Shown here: positions 1 through 8,074 of the stretch, piece by piece
Layout: every line of letters begins with the position of its first letter
Numbering within the stretch: position 1 is the stretch's first letter
From: Pelomonas sp963422775
Lineage (GTDB): Bacteria > Pseudomonadota > Gammaproteobacteria > Burkholderiales > Burkholderiaceae_C
Reading direction: 5' to 3'
Assembly: GCA_963422775.4 (NCBI GenBank)
Contig: CAUJSJ030000050.1
Location: 1-64,000 of the forward strand
DNA: 64,000 nt
The notes under the pieces: model-generated
Told to the model about the DNA's origin: nothing
Seen by the model: only the letters and a program-made list of their open reading frames with translations
Database searches by the model: none
Made by a program: the position numbers and the translations under genes

Positions 1-1
1 C

Positions 2-217
2 GCGTTGCTGGCCGAAGGTGACGCGACGAGCCTCATGGCCGCCGAGCGCAGCTTCGTGCGCCAGGCCATCGCGGCGGCGGGCCTGGCGGCGCTGCTGCAG
101 TCCGTCGAGCATGCCTGCGTGGCGCATGTCCTCACGCTGCCGCCCGACGGCGACGCCTCCAACGACGACAGCCAGGACCCGTGGCAGCGCAGCCAGGCCT
201 GGTGGTACCGGCTCTGA
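2..217 (+). CDS. C-terminal fragment of an unrecognised protein
   Basis: An open frame enters from the left edge and stops with TGA at 215-217, so only the last 71 codons are visible. The visible part is an alanine-rich, probably helical stretch followed by an acidic, tryptophan-containing tail (DDSQDPWQRSQAWWYRL). I do not recognise a family. It lies 9 bp upstream of the DUF4438 gene on the same strand and is probably co-transcribed with it. The real start is outside the window. Confidence 0.5.
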   Translation, partial: ALLAEGDATSLMAAERSFVRQAIAAAGLAALLQSVEHACVAHVLTLPPDGDASNDDSQDPWQRSQAWWYRL

Positions 218-226
218 GGGCACCCC

Positions 227-1264
227 ATGTACGCACCTGCCATGCCTGCCACGCCTGCCCGGCCCGGCGGCCCGCGCCTGAACCACGACGAACTCGTCGC
301 CGTGACGGTACAGGGCCAGATCGCCCACCCCGTGGCGCAAGCCTCGCCCTACCGCATCGGCTACGACGGCGTGCCGCGCGTGCTGCCGGGCACGGGGGGC
401 ATCGTGCTGAACCGGCGCATCGGCGACCTGTGCGTGGGGCTGGCGGGCGACCACATCGAGCCCGGCGTCTCGCTGCACAACAACGGCCGCGAGGTGGTTG
501 GCCCGCGCGACGGGCCCAACAACGCGCTGATCACCTATGCCTGCGTCGGTAACCGCGCCACGGTGCTGAGCGGCGCAGCGCGCGGCCAACGCGGCTGGGT
601 GACGGGCAAGCACGGCGGCGTGAACCACGTGATGGTGGACTTTGCGCCCGAGGTGCTGCGCCGCCTGGCGATCGGCGACCGCATTGGCATCACCTCCATC
701 GGCCAGGGCCTGCGGCTGCCGGAGCATCCGCGCATCGAGCTGATGAACTGCGCGCCGGGGCTGCTCGGCCGCTGGGGCATCGAGGTACGCGACGGCCGCG
801 TGGTCGTGCCGGTAACTCACCTCGTGCCCGCCCGGCTGATGGGCTCGGGCCTGGGCAAGAACACCGCCTGGCGCGGCGACTACGACATCCAGCTGGCCGA
901 CCGTCCCACCCGCGAACGCTACCGGCTGGGCAGCCTGCGCTTCGGCGATTTCGTCGCCATCACCGATGCCGACACCCGGCGCGGCCCGATCTGGCGCGGT
1001 GGCCGCGTGACCATCGGCGTCATCGTGCATGGCGACAGCACGGTCAGCGGCCACGGGCCCGGCGTGACGCCGCTGCTGACCGGCCCCGCCGAGCTGCTGT
1101 GCCCCCGGCGTGATGCCGACGCCAACCTTGCCGCGGCCTTGGGCGTGCGCCAGCCGGTGCCGGCTCGCGAGCGGCTGACGCTCGCCGAGCGCGACCGGCG
1201 CGTGCGCTGCAAGGTGCGCGAGGCCGGGCCGCAGCTGGCGTTCAGGACGACAGCTGAGTCTTGA
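227..1264 (+). CDS. DUF4438 domain protein
   Basis: A 345-residue protein of unknown function that I place in the DUF4438 family from its length and from glycine-rich motifs such as GKHGGVNHVMVDF (about residue 125) and LMGSGLGKNTAWRGDYDIQ (about residue 205). No signal peptide or membrane segment is visible, so it is probably cytoplasmic. The start at 227 lies 9 bp after the preceding stop; an alternative ATG is at 242. Its 3' end overlaps the convergent dehydrogenase gene by 23 bp. The family assignment is from memory of conserved motifs; no biochemical role can be claimed. Confidence 0.65.
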   Translation: MYAPAMPATPARPGGPRLNHDELVAVTVQGQIAHPVAQASPYRIGYDGVPRVLPGTGGIVLNRRIGDLCVGLAGDHIEPGVSLHNNGREVVGPRDGPNNALITYACVGNRATVLSGAARGQRGWVTGKHGGVNHVMVDFAPEVLRRLAIGDRIGITSIGQGLRLPEHPRIELMNCAPGLLGRWGIEVRDGRVVVPVTHLVPARLMGSGLGKNTAWRGDYDIQLADRPTRERYRLGSLRFGDFVAITDADTRRGPIWRGGRVTIGVIVHGDSTVSGHGPGVTPLLTGPAELLCPRRDADANLAAALGVRQPVPARERLTLAERDRRVRCKVREAGPQLAFRTTAES

Positions 1265-2183
1265 GGTTGGTGAGCATGTCGTCGACCATCGCATCCAGGT
1301 CGTACTGCAGCTGCCAGCCCCAGTCGGCCTGGGCGGCGTGGTCGTCGATGCGCTGCGGCCAGCTCGCGGCGATGGCCTGGCGGAAGTCCGGCACGCAATC
1401 CATCGTGAACTCGGGCAGGCGGCGGCGGATGGAGGCGGCGATGCCTTCGGGCGTGAAGCTCACGCCCGCGAGGTTGTAGCTGCCGCGCTGCTTGACCTGG
1501 TCGGCCGGCGCGTTCATCAGCTCGATGGTGGCGCGCAGCGCATCGGGCATGTACATCATCGGCAGCGCCTGCTGGGCTTCGAGGAAGCAGGTGTAGCGGC
1601 CGTCCTTGAGGGCCGAGTGGAAGATCTCCACGGCGTAGTCCGTCGTGCCGCCGCCGGGCGGTGTCTTCCAGCTGATGAGGCCGGGGTAGCGCAGGCTGCG
1701 CACGTCCACGCCGTGCTTGGCGTGGTACCAGGCGCACCAGCGCTCGCCGGCGAGCTTGCTGATGCCGTAGACCGTGGTCGGGTCCATCACGGTCGTCTGC
1801 GGTGTGTCCACGGCCGGCGTGTTGGGGCCGAAGGCGGCGATCGAGCTGGGCCAGAAGATCTTGTCCAGCTTCTCGTGCCGGGCCAGCTCCAGCACGTTGA
1901 GCAGACCCTTCATGTTCAGGTCCCAGGCCCACATCGGATGCTTCTCGCCGTTGGCCGAGAGGGCGGCGGCGAGGTGGTAGATCTGGGTGATCTTGTGGCG
2001 CTTGACGACCGTGGCCAGCGCGCCGGCGTCGGTGACGTCCAGCGCCTCGTGCTGCAGGCTGGGCACGCGGCCTTTGGAGGCCAGGTCGCTGGTGACGACG
2101 GCTTCGTTGCCATGCAGGCGGGCCAGCTCGGTGGCGAGCTCGGTGCCGATCTGACCGTTGGCGCCAATGATGAGGATCTTCAT
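1242..2183 (-). CDS. Probable SDR-type L-threonine 3-dehydrogenase
   Basis: A 313-residue extended short-chain dehydrogenase/epimerase-fold protein. It has the N-terminal Rossmann motif GANGQIG (residues 8-14) and the catalytic YxxxK in VYGISKLAGERW (about residue 145). It should oxidise L-threonine to 2-amino-3-ketobutyrate with NAD+. The reason for this call over a sugar epimerase is the context: its ATG overlaps the stop of kbl (ATGA, 2180-2183), and Kbl consumes exactly that product. It belongs to the SDR class of threonine dehydrogenases, not the zinc alcohol-dehydrogenase class of E. coli Tdh. Regulation is probably through the palindromic operator upstream of kbl. Confidence 0.85.
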   Translation of the reverse strand: MKILIIGANGQIGTELATELARLHGNEAVVTSDLASKGRVPSLQHEALDVTDAGALATVVKRHKITQIYHLAAALSANGEKHPMWAWDLNMKGLLNVLELARHEKLDKIFWPSSIAAFGPNTPAVDTPQTTVMDPTTVYGISKLAGERWCAWYHAKHGVDVRSLRYPGLISWKTPPGGGTTDYAVEIFHSALKDGRYTCFLEAQQALPMMYMPDALRATIELMNAPADQVKQRGSYNLAGVSFTPEGIAASIRRRLPEFTMDCVPDFRQAIAASWPQRIDDHAAQADWGWQLQYDLDAMVDDMLTNLKTQLSS

Positions 2184-3376
2184 TTGACGAGCCCCAACTC
2201 ACGGCCGGCTTGCGTGAACGCAGCGACAGCCTTTTCCAGATGCTCGCGCTCGTGCACGGCCGAGATCTGCACGCGAATGCGCGCCTGACCCTTGGGCACG
2301 ACGGGGAAGAAGAAACCGACGGCGTAGAGGCCCAGCTCCAGGATGCGCGCGCTGAGCTTCTGCGCCATCACCGCGTCGTAGACCATGATGGGCACGATGG
2401 GGTGGGTGCCGGGCTTGATGTCGAAGCCGGCGGCCTGGATGGCCTCGCGGAAGTACGCCGTGTTGGCTTCGAGCTTGTCGCGCAGTGCCGTGGAGGCTTC
2501 CAGCAGGTCCAGCACGGCCAGCGAAGCGCCGGCGATGCTCGGGGCCAGCGTGTTGCTGAACAGATAGGGCCGTGAGCGCTGGCGCAGCAACTCGACGACT
2601 TCCTTGCGCGCAGCCGTGAAGCCGCCGCTCGCGCCGCCCAGCGCCTTGCCGAAGGTGCCGGTGATGATGTCGATCTTGCCGAACACGCCCCGATGCTCGG
2701 CCGTGCCGCGGCCAGTCTTGCCCATGAAGCCGCTGGCATGGCATTCGTCGACGCCCAGCAGCGCGTCGTACTGGTCGCACAGCGCGCGGATCTTGTCGAG
2801 CTGGGCGATGGTGCCGTCCATGGAGAACACGCCGTCGGTGAAGACCAGTGTGTGGCGGGCGCCCTTCTCTTTCGCTTCCTTCAGGCAGCGTTCGAGGTCG
2901 TCGAGGTTGTTGTGCTCGTAGCGCCAGCGCTGCGCCTTGCACAGGCGGATGCCGTCGATGATGGAGGCGTGGTTCAACGCGTCGCTGATGATGGCGTCCT
3001 GCTCGCCCAGCAGCGGCTCGAACAGGCCGCCGTTGGCGTCGAAGGCCGCGGCGTAGAGGATGGCGTCCTCGCAGCCGACGAAGCGGGCGATGCGGGCTTC
3101 CAGCGTCTTGTGCAGGTCCTGCGTGCCGCAGATGAAGCGCACCGAGGACAGGCCGAAGCCATGGGTGCGCAGCGCCTCATGCGCCGCCTCGATGACCTGG
3201 GGGTGCGACGACAGCCCGAGGTAGTTGTTGGCGCACAGGTTGATGACCTCCCGGCCATCGGTCGTCTTCACGACGGCGCCCTGGGGCGTCGTGATGATGC
3301 GCTCAGCCTTGAAGAGGCCGGCGGCGCGGATGCCGTCCAGCTCGGTCTGCAGATGGGAATAGAAAGCCTGGCTCAT
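2180..3376 (-). CDS. kbl: 2-amino-3-ketobutyrate coenzyme A ligase (glycine C-acetyltransferase)
   Basis: A 398-residue PLP enzyme, the same length as E. coli Kbl. It cleaves 2-amino-3-ketobutyrate with CoA to glycine and acetyl-CoA, the second step of threonine degradation. Visible hallmarks of the alpha-oxoamine synthase family are NNYLGLSSHPQV near residue 50, DECHASGFMGKTGRG near 210 and the PLP-lysine motif TGTFGKALGGASGG near 240. The ATG at 3374-3376 (MSQAFYSHL) was chosen because family members start here; the longer upstream reading runs through the divergent promoter. It is translationally coupled to the dehydrogenase gene and divergent from an XRE-cupin regulator. Confidence 0.96.
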   Translation of the reverse strand: MSQAFYSHLQTELDGIRAAGLFKAERIITTPQGAVVKTTDGREVINLCANNYLGLSSHPQVIEAAHEALRTHGFGLSSVRFICGTQDLHKTLEARIARFVGCEDAILYAAAFDANGGLFEPLLGEQDAIISDALNHASIIDGIRLCKAQRWRYEHNNLDDLERCLKEAKEKGARHTLVFTDGVFSMDGTIAQLDKIRALCDQYDALLGVDECHASGFMGKTGRGTAEHRGVFGKIDIITGTFGKALGGASGGFTAARKEVVELLRQRSRPYLFSNTLAPSIAGASLAVLDLLEASTALRDKLEANTAYFREAIQAAGFDIKPGTHPIVPIMVYDAVMAQKLSARILELGLYAVGFFFPVVPKGQARIRVQISAVHEREHLEKAVAAFTQAGRELGLVK

Positions 3377-3405
3377 CGCGTGCTCCTGATGCACAATCCT
3401 GTAAA

Positions 3406-3429
3406 TCGAACGTGTTCGATATATCGAAC
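3406..3429. promoter_or_regulatory. Triple TCGAAC half-site operator in the kbl/XRE divergent promoter
   Basis: Three half-sites, TCGAAC (3406-3411), GTTCGA (3414-3419) and TCGAAC (3424-3429), form two overlapping inverted repeats. The second is a perfect 16-bp palindrome, GTTCGATATATCGAAC (3414-3429). The array sits in the 92-bp gap between the two divergent starts, 30 bp from the kbl ATG and 40 bp from the regulator ATG. It is the natural binding site for the adjacent XRE-cupin protein, which would control both directions. The palindrome is seen directly; the binding partner is inference. Confidence 0.7.
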
Positions 3430-3468
3430 TTTCGTGCAGTATCTGAAAAACGTCTACCCACGTCAAGC

Positions 3469-4035
3469 ATGAGCATCGACACCGAACCGCCCCGCGTTGG
3501 CGCCGCCCTGCAGGCGCTGCGCAGCAGCCGTGGCCTGTCGCTGGATGATCTCTCCAAGCGGGCCGGCGTGAGCAAGTCCATGTTGTCGCAGATCGAGCGC
3601 AACCAGGCCAATCCCACAGTGGCCGTTGTCTGGCGGCTGGCGAACGCGCTGGGCGTGGACATGGGCGAGTTGCTGGGTGGCGAGCGCACTCCGACGCCGG
3701 CCATCGAGACCGTACCAGCACACGCGACGCCGGGGCTGACCAGCCCGGACGGCCTGTGCAAGCTGCGCATCCTGGGGCCCATCGAACTCGCCGGGCAGTT
3801 CGAGTGGTACGAGCTGAGTGTTCAGCCCGGTGGCGTGCTCGATTCGCAGGCGCACGAACCCGGTTCGCGCGAGCACCTGAGCGTGCTGAGCGGCAGCCTG
3901 GAGGTGACGGCTCAAGGCGTGACGAGCAAGCTCAAGGCCGGCGAGACCGCTCGTTATGCGGTGGATGGGCCTCATGCCATCCGCAACGCGACGAAGTCCG
4001 CGGCGACCGCGCTGCTCGTGGTCCTGCACCCGTAG
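3469..4035 (+). CDS. XRE-family transcriptional regulator with cupin sensor domain
   Basis: A 188-residue regulator. Residues 8-65 form an XRE helix-turn-helix (LDDLSKRAGVSKSMLSQIER, then NPTVAVVWRLANALGV) and residues 105-185 a cupin_2 barrel with the segment EPGSREHLSVLSGSLEV, likely to bind a small effector. The start at 3469 (MSIDTEPPRV) avoids an upstream extension that would translate the operator. It is divergent from kbl and followed 31 bp later by a Bug-family binding protein, so it probably regulates threonine catabolism, itself, or both. The effector is unknown. Confidence 0.9.
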   Translation: MSIDTEPPRVGAALQALRSSRGLSLDDLSKRAGVSKSMLSQIERNQANPTVAVVWRLANALGVDMGELLGGERTPTPAIETVPAHATPGLTSPDGLCKLRILGPIELAGQFEWYELSVQPGGVLDSQAHEPGSREHLSVLSGSLEVTAQGVTSKLKAGETARYAVDGPHAIRNATKSAATALLVVLHP

Positions 4036-4066
4036 ACTTCCGCGGGTCCAAACAAGGAGCCCGCTG

Positions 4067-5020
4067 ATGCTGCAACGCCGTTCCGCTCTGGCCGCGCTGG
4101 CCGCCCTGCCCTTCGCCGCGCACGCACAAGACAAGCCCATCCGTCTTCTCGTCGGCTTCCCAGCCGGCGGCGGCACCGATGCCATCGCGCGGCTGCTGGG
4201 CGAGGCACTGCAGGCATCGCTGGGCACCACCGTCCTTGTCGACAACCGGCCTGGCGCCGGGGGCCAGATCGCGGCGCAGGCGCTGAAGACGGCGGCGCCC
4301 GATGGCACGACCTTCTTCGTCAGCCACGACCACACCATCTCCATCCTGCCGCTGGTGCTGAAGAACCCCGGCTTCGACCCAGCCCACGATTTCGTGCCGG
4401 TGGCCGGTTTCGCGACCTTCGCCAATGCCCTGGCCCTGTCGGGCGGCACGCCGGCCGCGAGCCTCCCCGAGTACCTCGCCTGGGTGAAGAAGCAAGGCGG
4501 CCAGGGCAATGTCGGCGTGCCGGCGCCAGCCTCGGTGCCGGAGTTCCTCGTCAAGCTGCTGGGCGAGAAGAACGGGCTGAACCTGCTGGCCGTGCCTTAC
4601 CGCGGCAGCGCGCCGATGATTGCCGACATGCTGGGCAACCAGGTCAGCGCCGGCGTCGGCTCGGTGCCTGACCTGATCGTCAACCACCAGCAGAAGAAGC
4701 TGAAGATCGTGGCCGTCATGGGCCAGCAGCGCCAGGGCGTGCTGCCCGAGGTGCCAACCTTCGCCGAGCTCGGCATTGCCGGCTTCGAGGAACTGCCCTA
4801 CTACGGCGTGTTCGCACCGGCGGGAACTTCACCCGCCGTGGTGGAGCGCTTCTCGAACGCCCTGGCGGGCGTCGTCAACCAGCCCGGCGTGAAGGCCCGG
4901 TTGACCGAACTGGGCCTGTCGGTCGGCGTGATGAGCGCCGCGCAACTGGCGGCGCGCGAGCGCGCCTACTCGGCGGTGTGGGCCCGCCTGATCAAGGCCG
5001 GGGGCTTCCAGCCTCAGTGA
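4067..5020 (+). CDS. Bug-family (TctC-type) periplasmic solute-binding protein
   Basis: A 317-residue extracytoplasmic binding protein of the tripartite tricarboxylate receptor group greatly expanded in Burkholderiales. A short signal peptide ends at AHA-QD (about residue 20). The mature start has the typical PIRLLVGFPAGGGTDAIAR segment, followed by VDNRPGAGG (about residue 62). The start ATG follows an AAGGAG ribosome-binding site 6 bp upstream. No TctA/TctB membrane partners are present, which is usual for these proteins. It follows the XRE regulator on the same strand, and its last 29 bp overlap the convergent yihY-like gene. Ligand unknown. Confidence 0.92.
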   Translation: MLQRRSALAALAALPFAAHAQDKPIRLLVGFPAGGGTDAIARLLGEALQASLGTTVLVDNRPGAGGQIAAQALKTAAPDGTTFFVSHDHTISILPLVLKNPGFDPAHDFVPVAGFATFANALALSGGTPAASLPEYLAWVKKQGGQGNVGVPAPASVPEFLVKLLGEKNGLNLLAVPYRGSAPMIADMLGNQVSAGVGSVPDLIVNHQQKKLKIVAVMGQQRQGVLPEVPTFAELGIAGFEELPYYGVFAPAGTSPAVVERFSNALAGVVNQPGVKARLTELGLSVGVMSAAQLAARERAYSAVWARLIKAGGFQPQ

Positions 5021-6272
5021 CGAGAAGGCGGTCCAGGCTCAGCCTGGACCACTCGCCCTGCGCCCACAGATTGACCAGCAGGCCCTGCCGCTCGGCCAGG
5101 AAGGCAGCGAGCAGGCGTTCGGCCGACGTGCGCTCGGGCGCGCACAGCAGCACCAGGCGCTGGGCGCCCTCTTCCTCCAGCCGGCCGACCCAGTCCATCT
5201 CCAGCAACTTGTCGACGATGGGGCTGAGCTGCAGCGGGTCCACCCGCAGCGCGCCGGCCAGGCCCAGGTGCGACAGCCCGCGCTGGCCCGCCTCGCGCAC
5301 CCGCCACAGCTCGCGCAACACCTCCAGCGCCAGCGCCATGGGCTGGCCCGGTGCGTCGGGGCGCAGATGCAGCCGGCCCGTCAGGCTGGGCGTGTTGGCC
5401 GCCAGGATGGCCCCCAGCAGCACGATGACCCAACCCAGGTAGACCCAGATCAGGAAGACGGGCACGGTGGCGAAGGCGCCGTACAGCGTCGAATACGTCG
5501 GCACCTGCTTGACGTACCAGGCCAGCAGCGACTTGGCCAGCGAGAAGCCGACGGACACGAAGGCGCCGCCCAGCAGCGCATGGCGCCAGCGCACATGGGT
5601 GTTGGGCACGTAGTGGAAGAGGCCGGCCATCGCCAGGCCGAACAGCAGGACATCGGCGCTGCCCAGCGCCGTGGACATGCTGGCCGGCATGGCCGTCAGA
5701 TAACCCTGGCCGACGCTGATGGCATAGCTCGTCAGCGTCAGGCTGCCGCCCAGCAGCAGCGGGCCCAAGGTGAGCGCAGCCCAGTAGACGAGCACGCGCT
5801 GGGCCATGGGCCGCGGCCGCTGCACGCGCCAGATGGCGTTGAGCGTGCGGTCGATGGTGAGCATCAGCGCCAGTGCCGTTAGCCCCAAGGCAACGAGACC
5901 CACGACGCCCAGCTTGTTGGCCTTGGCTGCAAACTGCGTCAGCGCGCCCAGCACCGGCTTGGCGATGTTGGGCGGGATCAGGCTCTTCAGGAAGTACTGC
6001 TCCAGCGCCGACTGGAAGCTGGAGAACATCGGGAAGGCCGTGAAGATGGCCAGCATCACGGTCAGCAGAGGTACCAGCGAGATCAGCGTCGTGAACGTGA
6101 GGCTGCCGGCGGTGAGGCCGAGCTTTTCCTCGCGAAAGCGCTGGCGGAAGGTGTGCAGCGTCTGCAGCCAGGGCCAGGCCAGCAGCTCGGTGATGAAGTT
6201 GCTCGCGAAGGTGATGGGGTTGCGGGCAAGCGGCGCGTCCGGGTTGTCGGACGGGGAGGCTTTCAGGGACAT
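4992..6272 (-). CDS. YihY/BrkB-family inner membrane protein
   Basis: A 426-residue protein with a YihY (BrkB) membrane domain over residues 35-300: six predicted membrane helices, with LTAGSLTFTTLISLVPLLTV at the start and HYVPNTHVRWRHALLGG in the middle. The C-terminal 100 residues are soluble and resemble the winged-helix extension common in betaproteobacterial members (LRVDPLQLSPIVDKLLEMDW). The start at 6272 (MSLKASPSDN) is preferred because the 22 residues upstream look non-coding and would overlap the divergent gene's leader. Function is not established for the family; older RNase BN annotations are wrong. Confidence 0.88.
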   Translation of the reverse strand: MSLKASPSDNPDAPLARNPITFASNFITELLAWPWLQTLHTFRQRFREEKLGLTAGSLTFTTLISLVPLLTVMLAIFTAFPMFSSFQSALEQYFLKSLIPPNIAKPVLGALTQFAAKANKLGVVGLVALGLTALALMLTIDRTLNAIWRVQRPRPMAQRVLVYWAALTLGPLLLGGSLTLTSYAISVGQGYLTAMPASMSTALGSADVLLFGLAMAGLFHYVPNTHVRWRHALLGGAFVSVGFSLAKSLLAWYVKQVPTYSTLYGAFATVPVFLIWVYLGWVIVLLGAILAANTPSLTGRLHLRPDAPGQPMALALEVLRELWRVREAGQRGLSHLGLAGALRVDPLQLSPIVDKLLEMDWVGRLEEEGAQRLVLLCAPERTSAERLLAAFLAERQGLLVNLWAQGEWSRLSLDRLLVTEAGSPRP

Positions 6273-6293
6273 GGCTTCTATGATGCCGCAGCT

Positions 6294-6674
6294 ATGTCCC
6301 CTGCTCTCGAAAGAACCCAGCCCACGGCTGCCGAACACCTGTCACGCAACATCGCGTTGGCCGCCACCGTCGCCCTGATTGCCCTTTGCCTGGCCTGGGA
6401 GTTGTGGATCGCGCCCACGGGCCGCGGCACGCTGGCGGTGAAGGCGCTGCCGCTGCTGGCGGCACCGCTGGGGCTGTGGCGTTACCGCCTCTACACGAAC
6501 CGTTGGCTGGCGCTGGCCATCTGGCTCTACGTGATGGAAGGCCTGGTGCGCTCCACCAGCGAAGCGGGCCGCGGCCAGTGGCTGGCGCTGGCGGAGGTCG
6601 TGCTGGGCGTCGTCATCTTCATCGCCTGCACGGCACAGATCCGCCAGCGGCTGGCGGCGGCCAAGTCGGCATGA
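6294..6674 (+). CDS. DUF2069 small membrane protein
   Basis: A 126-residue protein with four hydrophobic segments: roughly residues 20-40, 46-62, 70-86 and 95-115. It carries the family pattern of YTNRWLALAIWLYVMEGLVR in the third segment, so it is assigned to DUF2069, a family of unknown function found mainly in proteobacteria. The ATG at 6294 lies 21 bp from the divergent YihY start. Its stop overlaps the start of the following flavoprotein gene (ATGA, 6671-6674), so the two are translationally coupled. Confidence 0.82.
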   Translation: MSPALERTQPTAAEHLSRNIALAATVALIALCLAWELWIAPTGRGTLAVKALPLLAAPLGLWRYRLYTNRWLALAIWLYVMEGLVRSTSEAGRGQWLALAEVVLGVVIFIACTAQIRQRLAAAKSA

Positions 6675-8074
6675 ACGCCTGTCTCGCTGCGCTGCGCGAA
6701 CAGCTCGGCGAGGCGGGGCTGCTGGTGGGCGGCGACCTGGCTGCCTACGAAAGCGACTGGCGCAAGCGCTACGTCGGCAAGGCGCTGGCTGTGGCTCGGC
6801 CGGCCTCGACCGAGCAGGTGGCGGCGGTGATGCGCCTGTGCCACGAGCACCGCGTGGCGGTCGTGCCGCAAGGTGGCAATACCGGCCTGGTCGGGGGCTC
6901 GACGCCGGACGACAGCGGCCGCGAGCTCGTGCTGAGCCTGTCGCGCATGAAGCGTGTGCGCGACATCGACGTCGCCAACGCGAGCCTGACTGCCGAGGCC
7001 GGCTGCGTGCTGGTGGAGGTGCAGGCGGCGGCGGCCGCGGTGGGGATGCTTTTCCCGCTCAGCCTCGCGGCCGAGGGCTCCTGCACGCTGGGCGGCAATC
7101 TGGCGACGAACGCCGGCGGCACGCAGGTGCTGCGCTACGGCAATGCGCGCGAGCTCTGCCTGGGGCTGGAGGTGGTGACGGCCACGGGCGAGATCTGGCA
7201 TGGCCTCTCGGGCCTGCGCAAGGACAACACCGGTTATGACCTGCGCGATCTCTTCATCGGCAGCGAGGGGACGCTGGGCGTCATCACGGCCGCGACGATG
7301 AAGCTCTACCCGCAGCCGAAGGAGCGCCTGACCGCCCTCGCCGCATGTGCGTCGCTGGATGACGCGGTCGCGCTGCTCGGCCTGGCGAGGGAGCGAGCCG
7401 GCGATGCGCTGACGGGCTTCGAAGTCATGAACCGTGCCTCGTTGGCCCTGGTGGCGCGTGAACTGCCACAACTCGCTCAGCCCTTGGGCCCGGCCGATTG
7501 GACCGCGCTGCTGGAACTGTCCGATGCCGAGAGCACCGAGCATGCGCGCACCGTCTTCGAAGGCCTGCTCGAGGCCGCGTTTGAGCGTGGCTGCGTGCAG
7601 GACGCGGCCGTCGCGCAGAACATCCAGCAGGCTAGAGACCTCTGGCATCTGCGCGAATCCATCCCGCTGGCGCAGGCTCAGGCGGGGCTGAACATCAAGC
7701 ACGACATCGCTCTGCCGGTGTCGGCCATTGCTGGTTTCGTTGCCGAGATGGACGCGGCACTGACGGCCTACCTGCCGGGTATCGAGGTCATCGACTTCGG
7801 CCATCTGGGCGACGGCAACCTGCACTACAACGTGCAGGCACCGGCGGGCGTCGAGCCGGCCGCGTTCCTGTCCACGCACGAGGCAGCAATCAACGAACTC
7901 GTCTACGACGCCGTGGGCAAGCGTGGCGGCTCGATCTCGGCCGAGCACGGCATCGGGCGGCTCAAGCGCGAGGAACTGGTTCAGCGCAAGGACCCGACGG
8001 CCCTGGCGCTGATGCGGCAGATCAAGCGGGCGCTGGACCCGCTCGACCTCCTCAACCCTGGGCGGCTGGTGTAA
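6671..8074 (+). CDS. FAD-linked D-2-hydroxyacid dehydrogenase (GlcD/D2HGDH family)
   Basis: A 467-residue flavoprotein. Residues 35-215 form the PCMH-type FAD-binding domain with VVPQGGNTGLVGGSTPDD and the later GSEGTLGVITAATMKLYP. Residues 220-465 form the FAD-oxidase C-terminal domain with the metal/substrate motif DFGHLGDGNLHYNV and the terminal EHGIGRLKREEL. The family oxidises D-lactate, glycolate or D-2-hydroxyglutarate and passes electrons to a quinone or ETF; the exact substrate cannot be read from the sequence. It is coupled to the DUF2069 gene, and its last 23 bp overlap the convergent RND pump gene. Confidence 0.88.
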   Translation: MNACLAALREQLGEAGLLVGGDLAAYESDWRKRYVGKALAVARPASTEQVAAVMRLCHEHRVAVVPQGGNTGLVGGSTPDDSGRELVLSLSRMKRVRDIDVANASLTAEAGCVLVEVQAAAAAVGMLFPLSLAAEGSCTLGGNLATNAGGTQVLRYGNARELCLGLEVVTATGEIWHGLSGLRKDNTGYDLRDLFIGSEGTLGVITAATMKLYPQPKERLTALAACASLDDAVALLGLARERAGDALTGFEVMNRASLALVARELPQLAQPLGPADWTALLELSDAESTEHARTVFEGLLEAAFERGCVQDAAVAQNIQQARDLWHLRESIPLAQAQAGLNIKHDIALPVSAIAGFVAEMDAALTAYLPGIEVIDFGHLGDGNLHYNVQAPAGVEPAAFLSTHEAAINELVYDAVGKRGGSISAEHGIGRLKREELVQRKDPTALALMRQIKRALDPLDLLNPGRLV

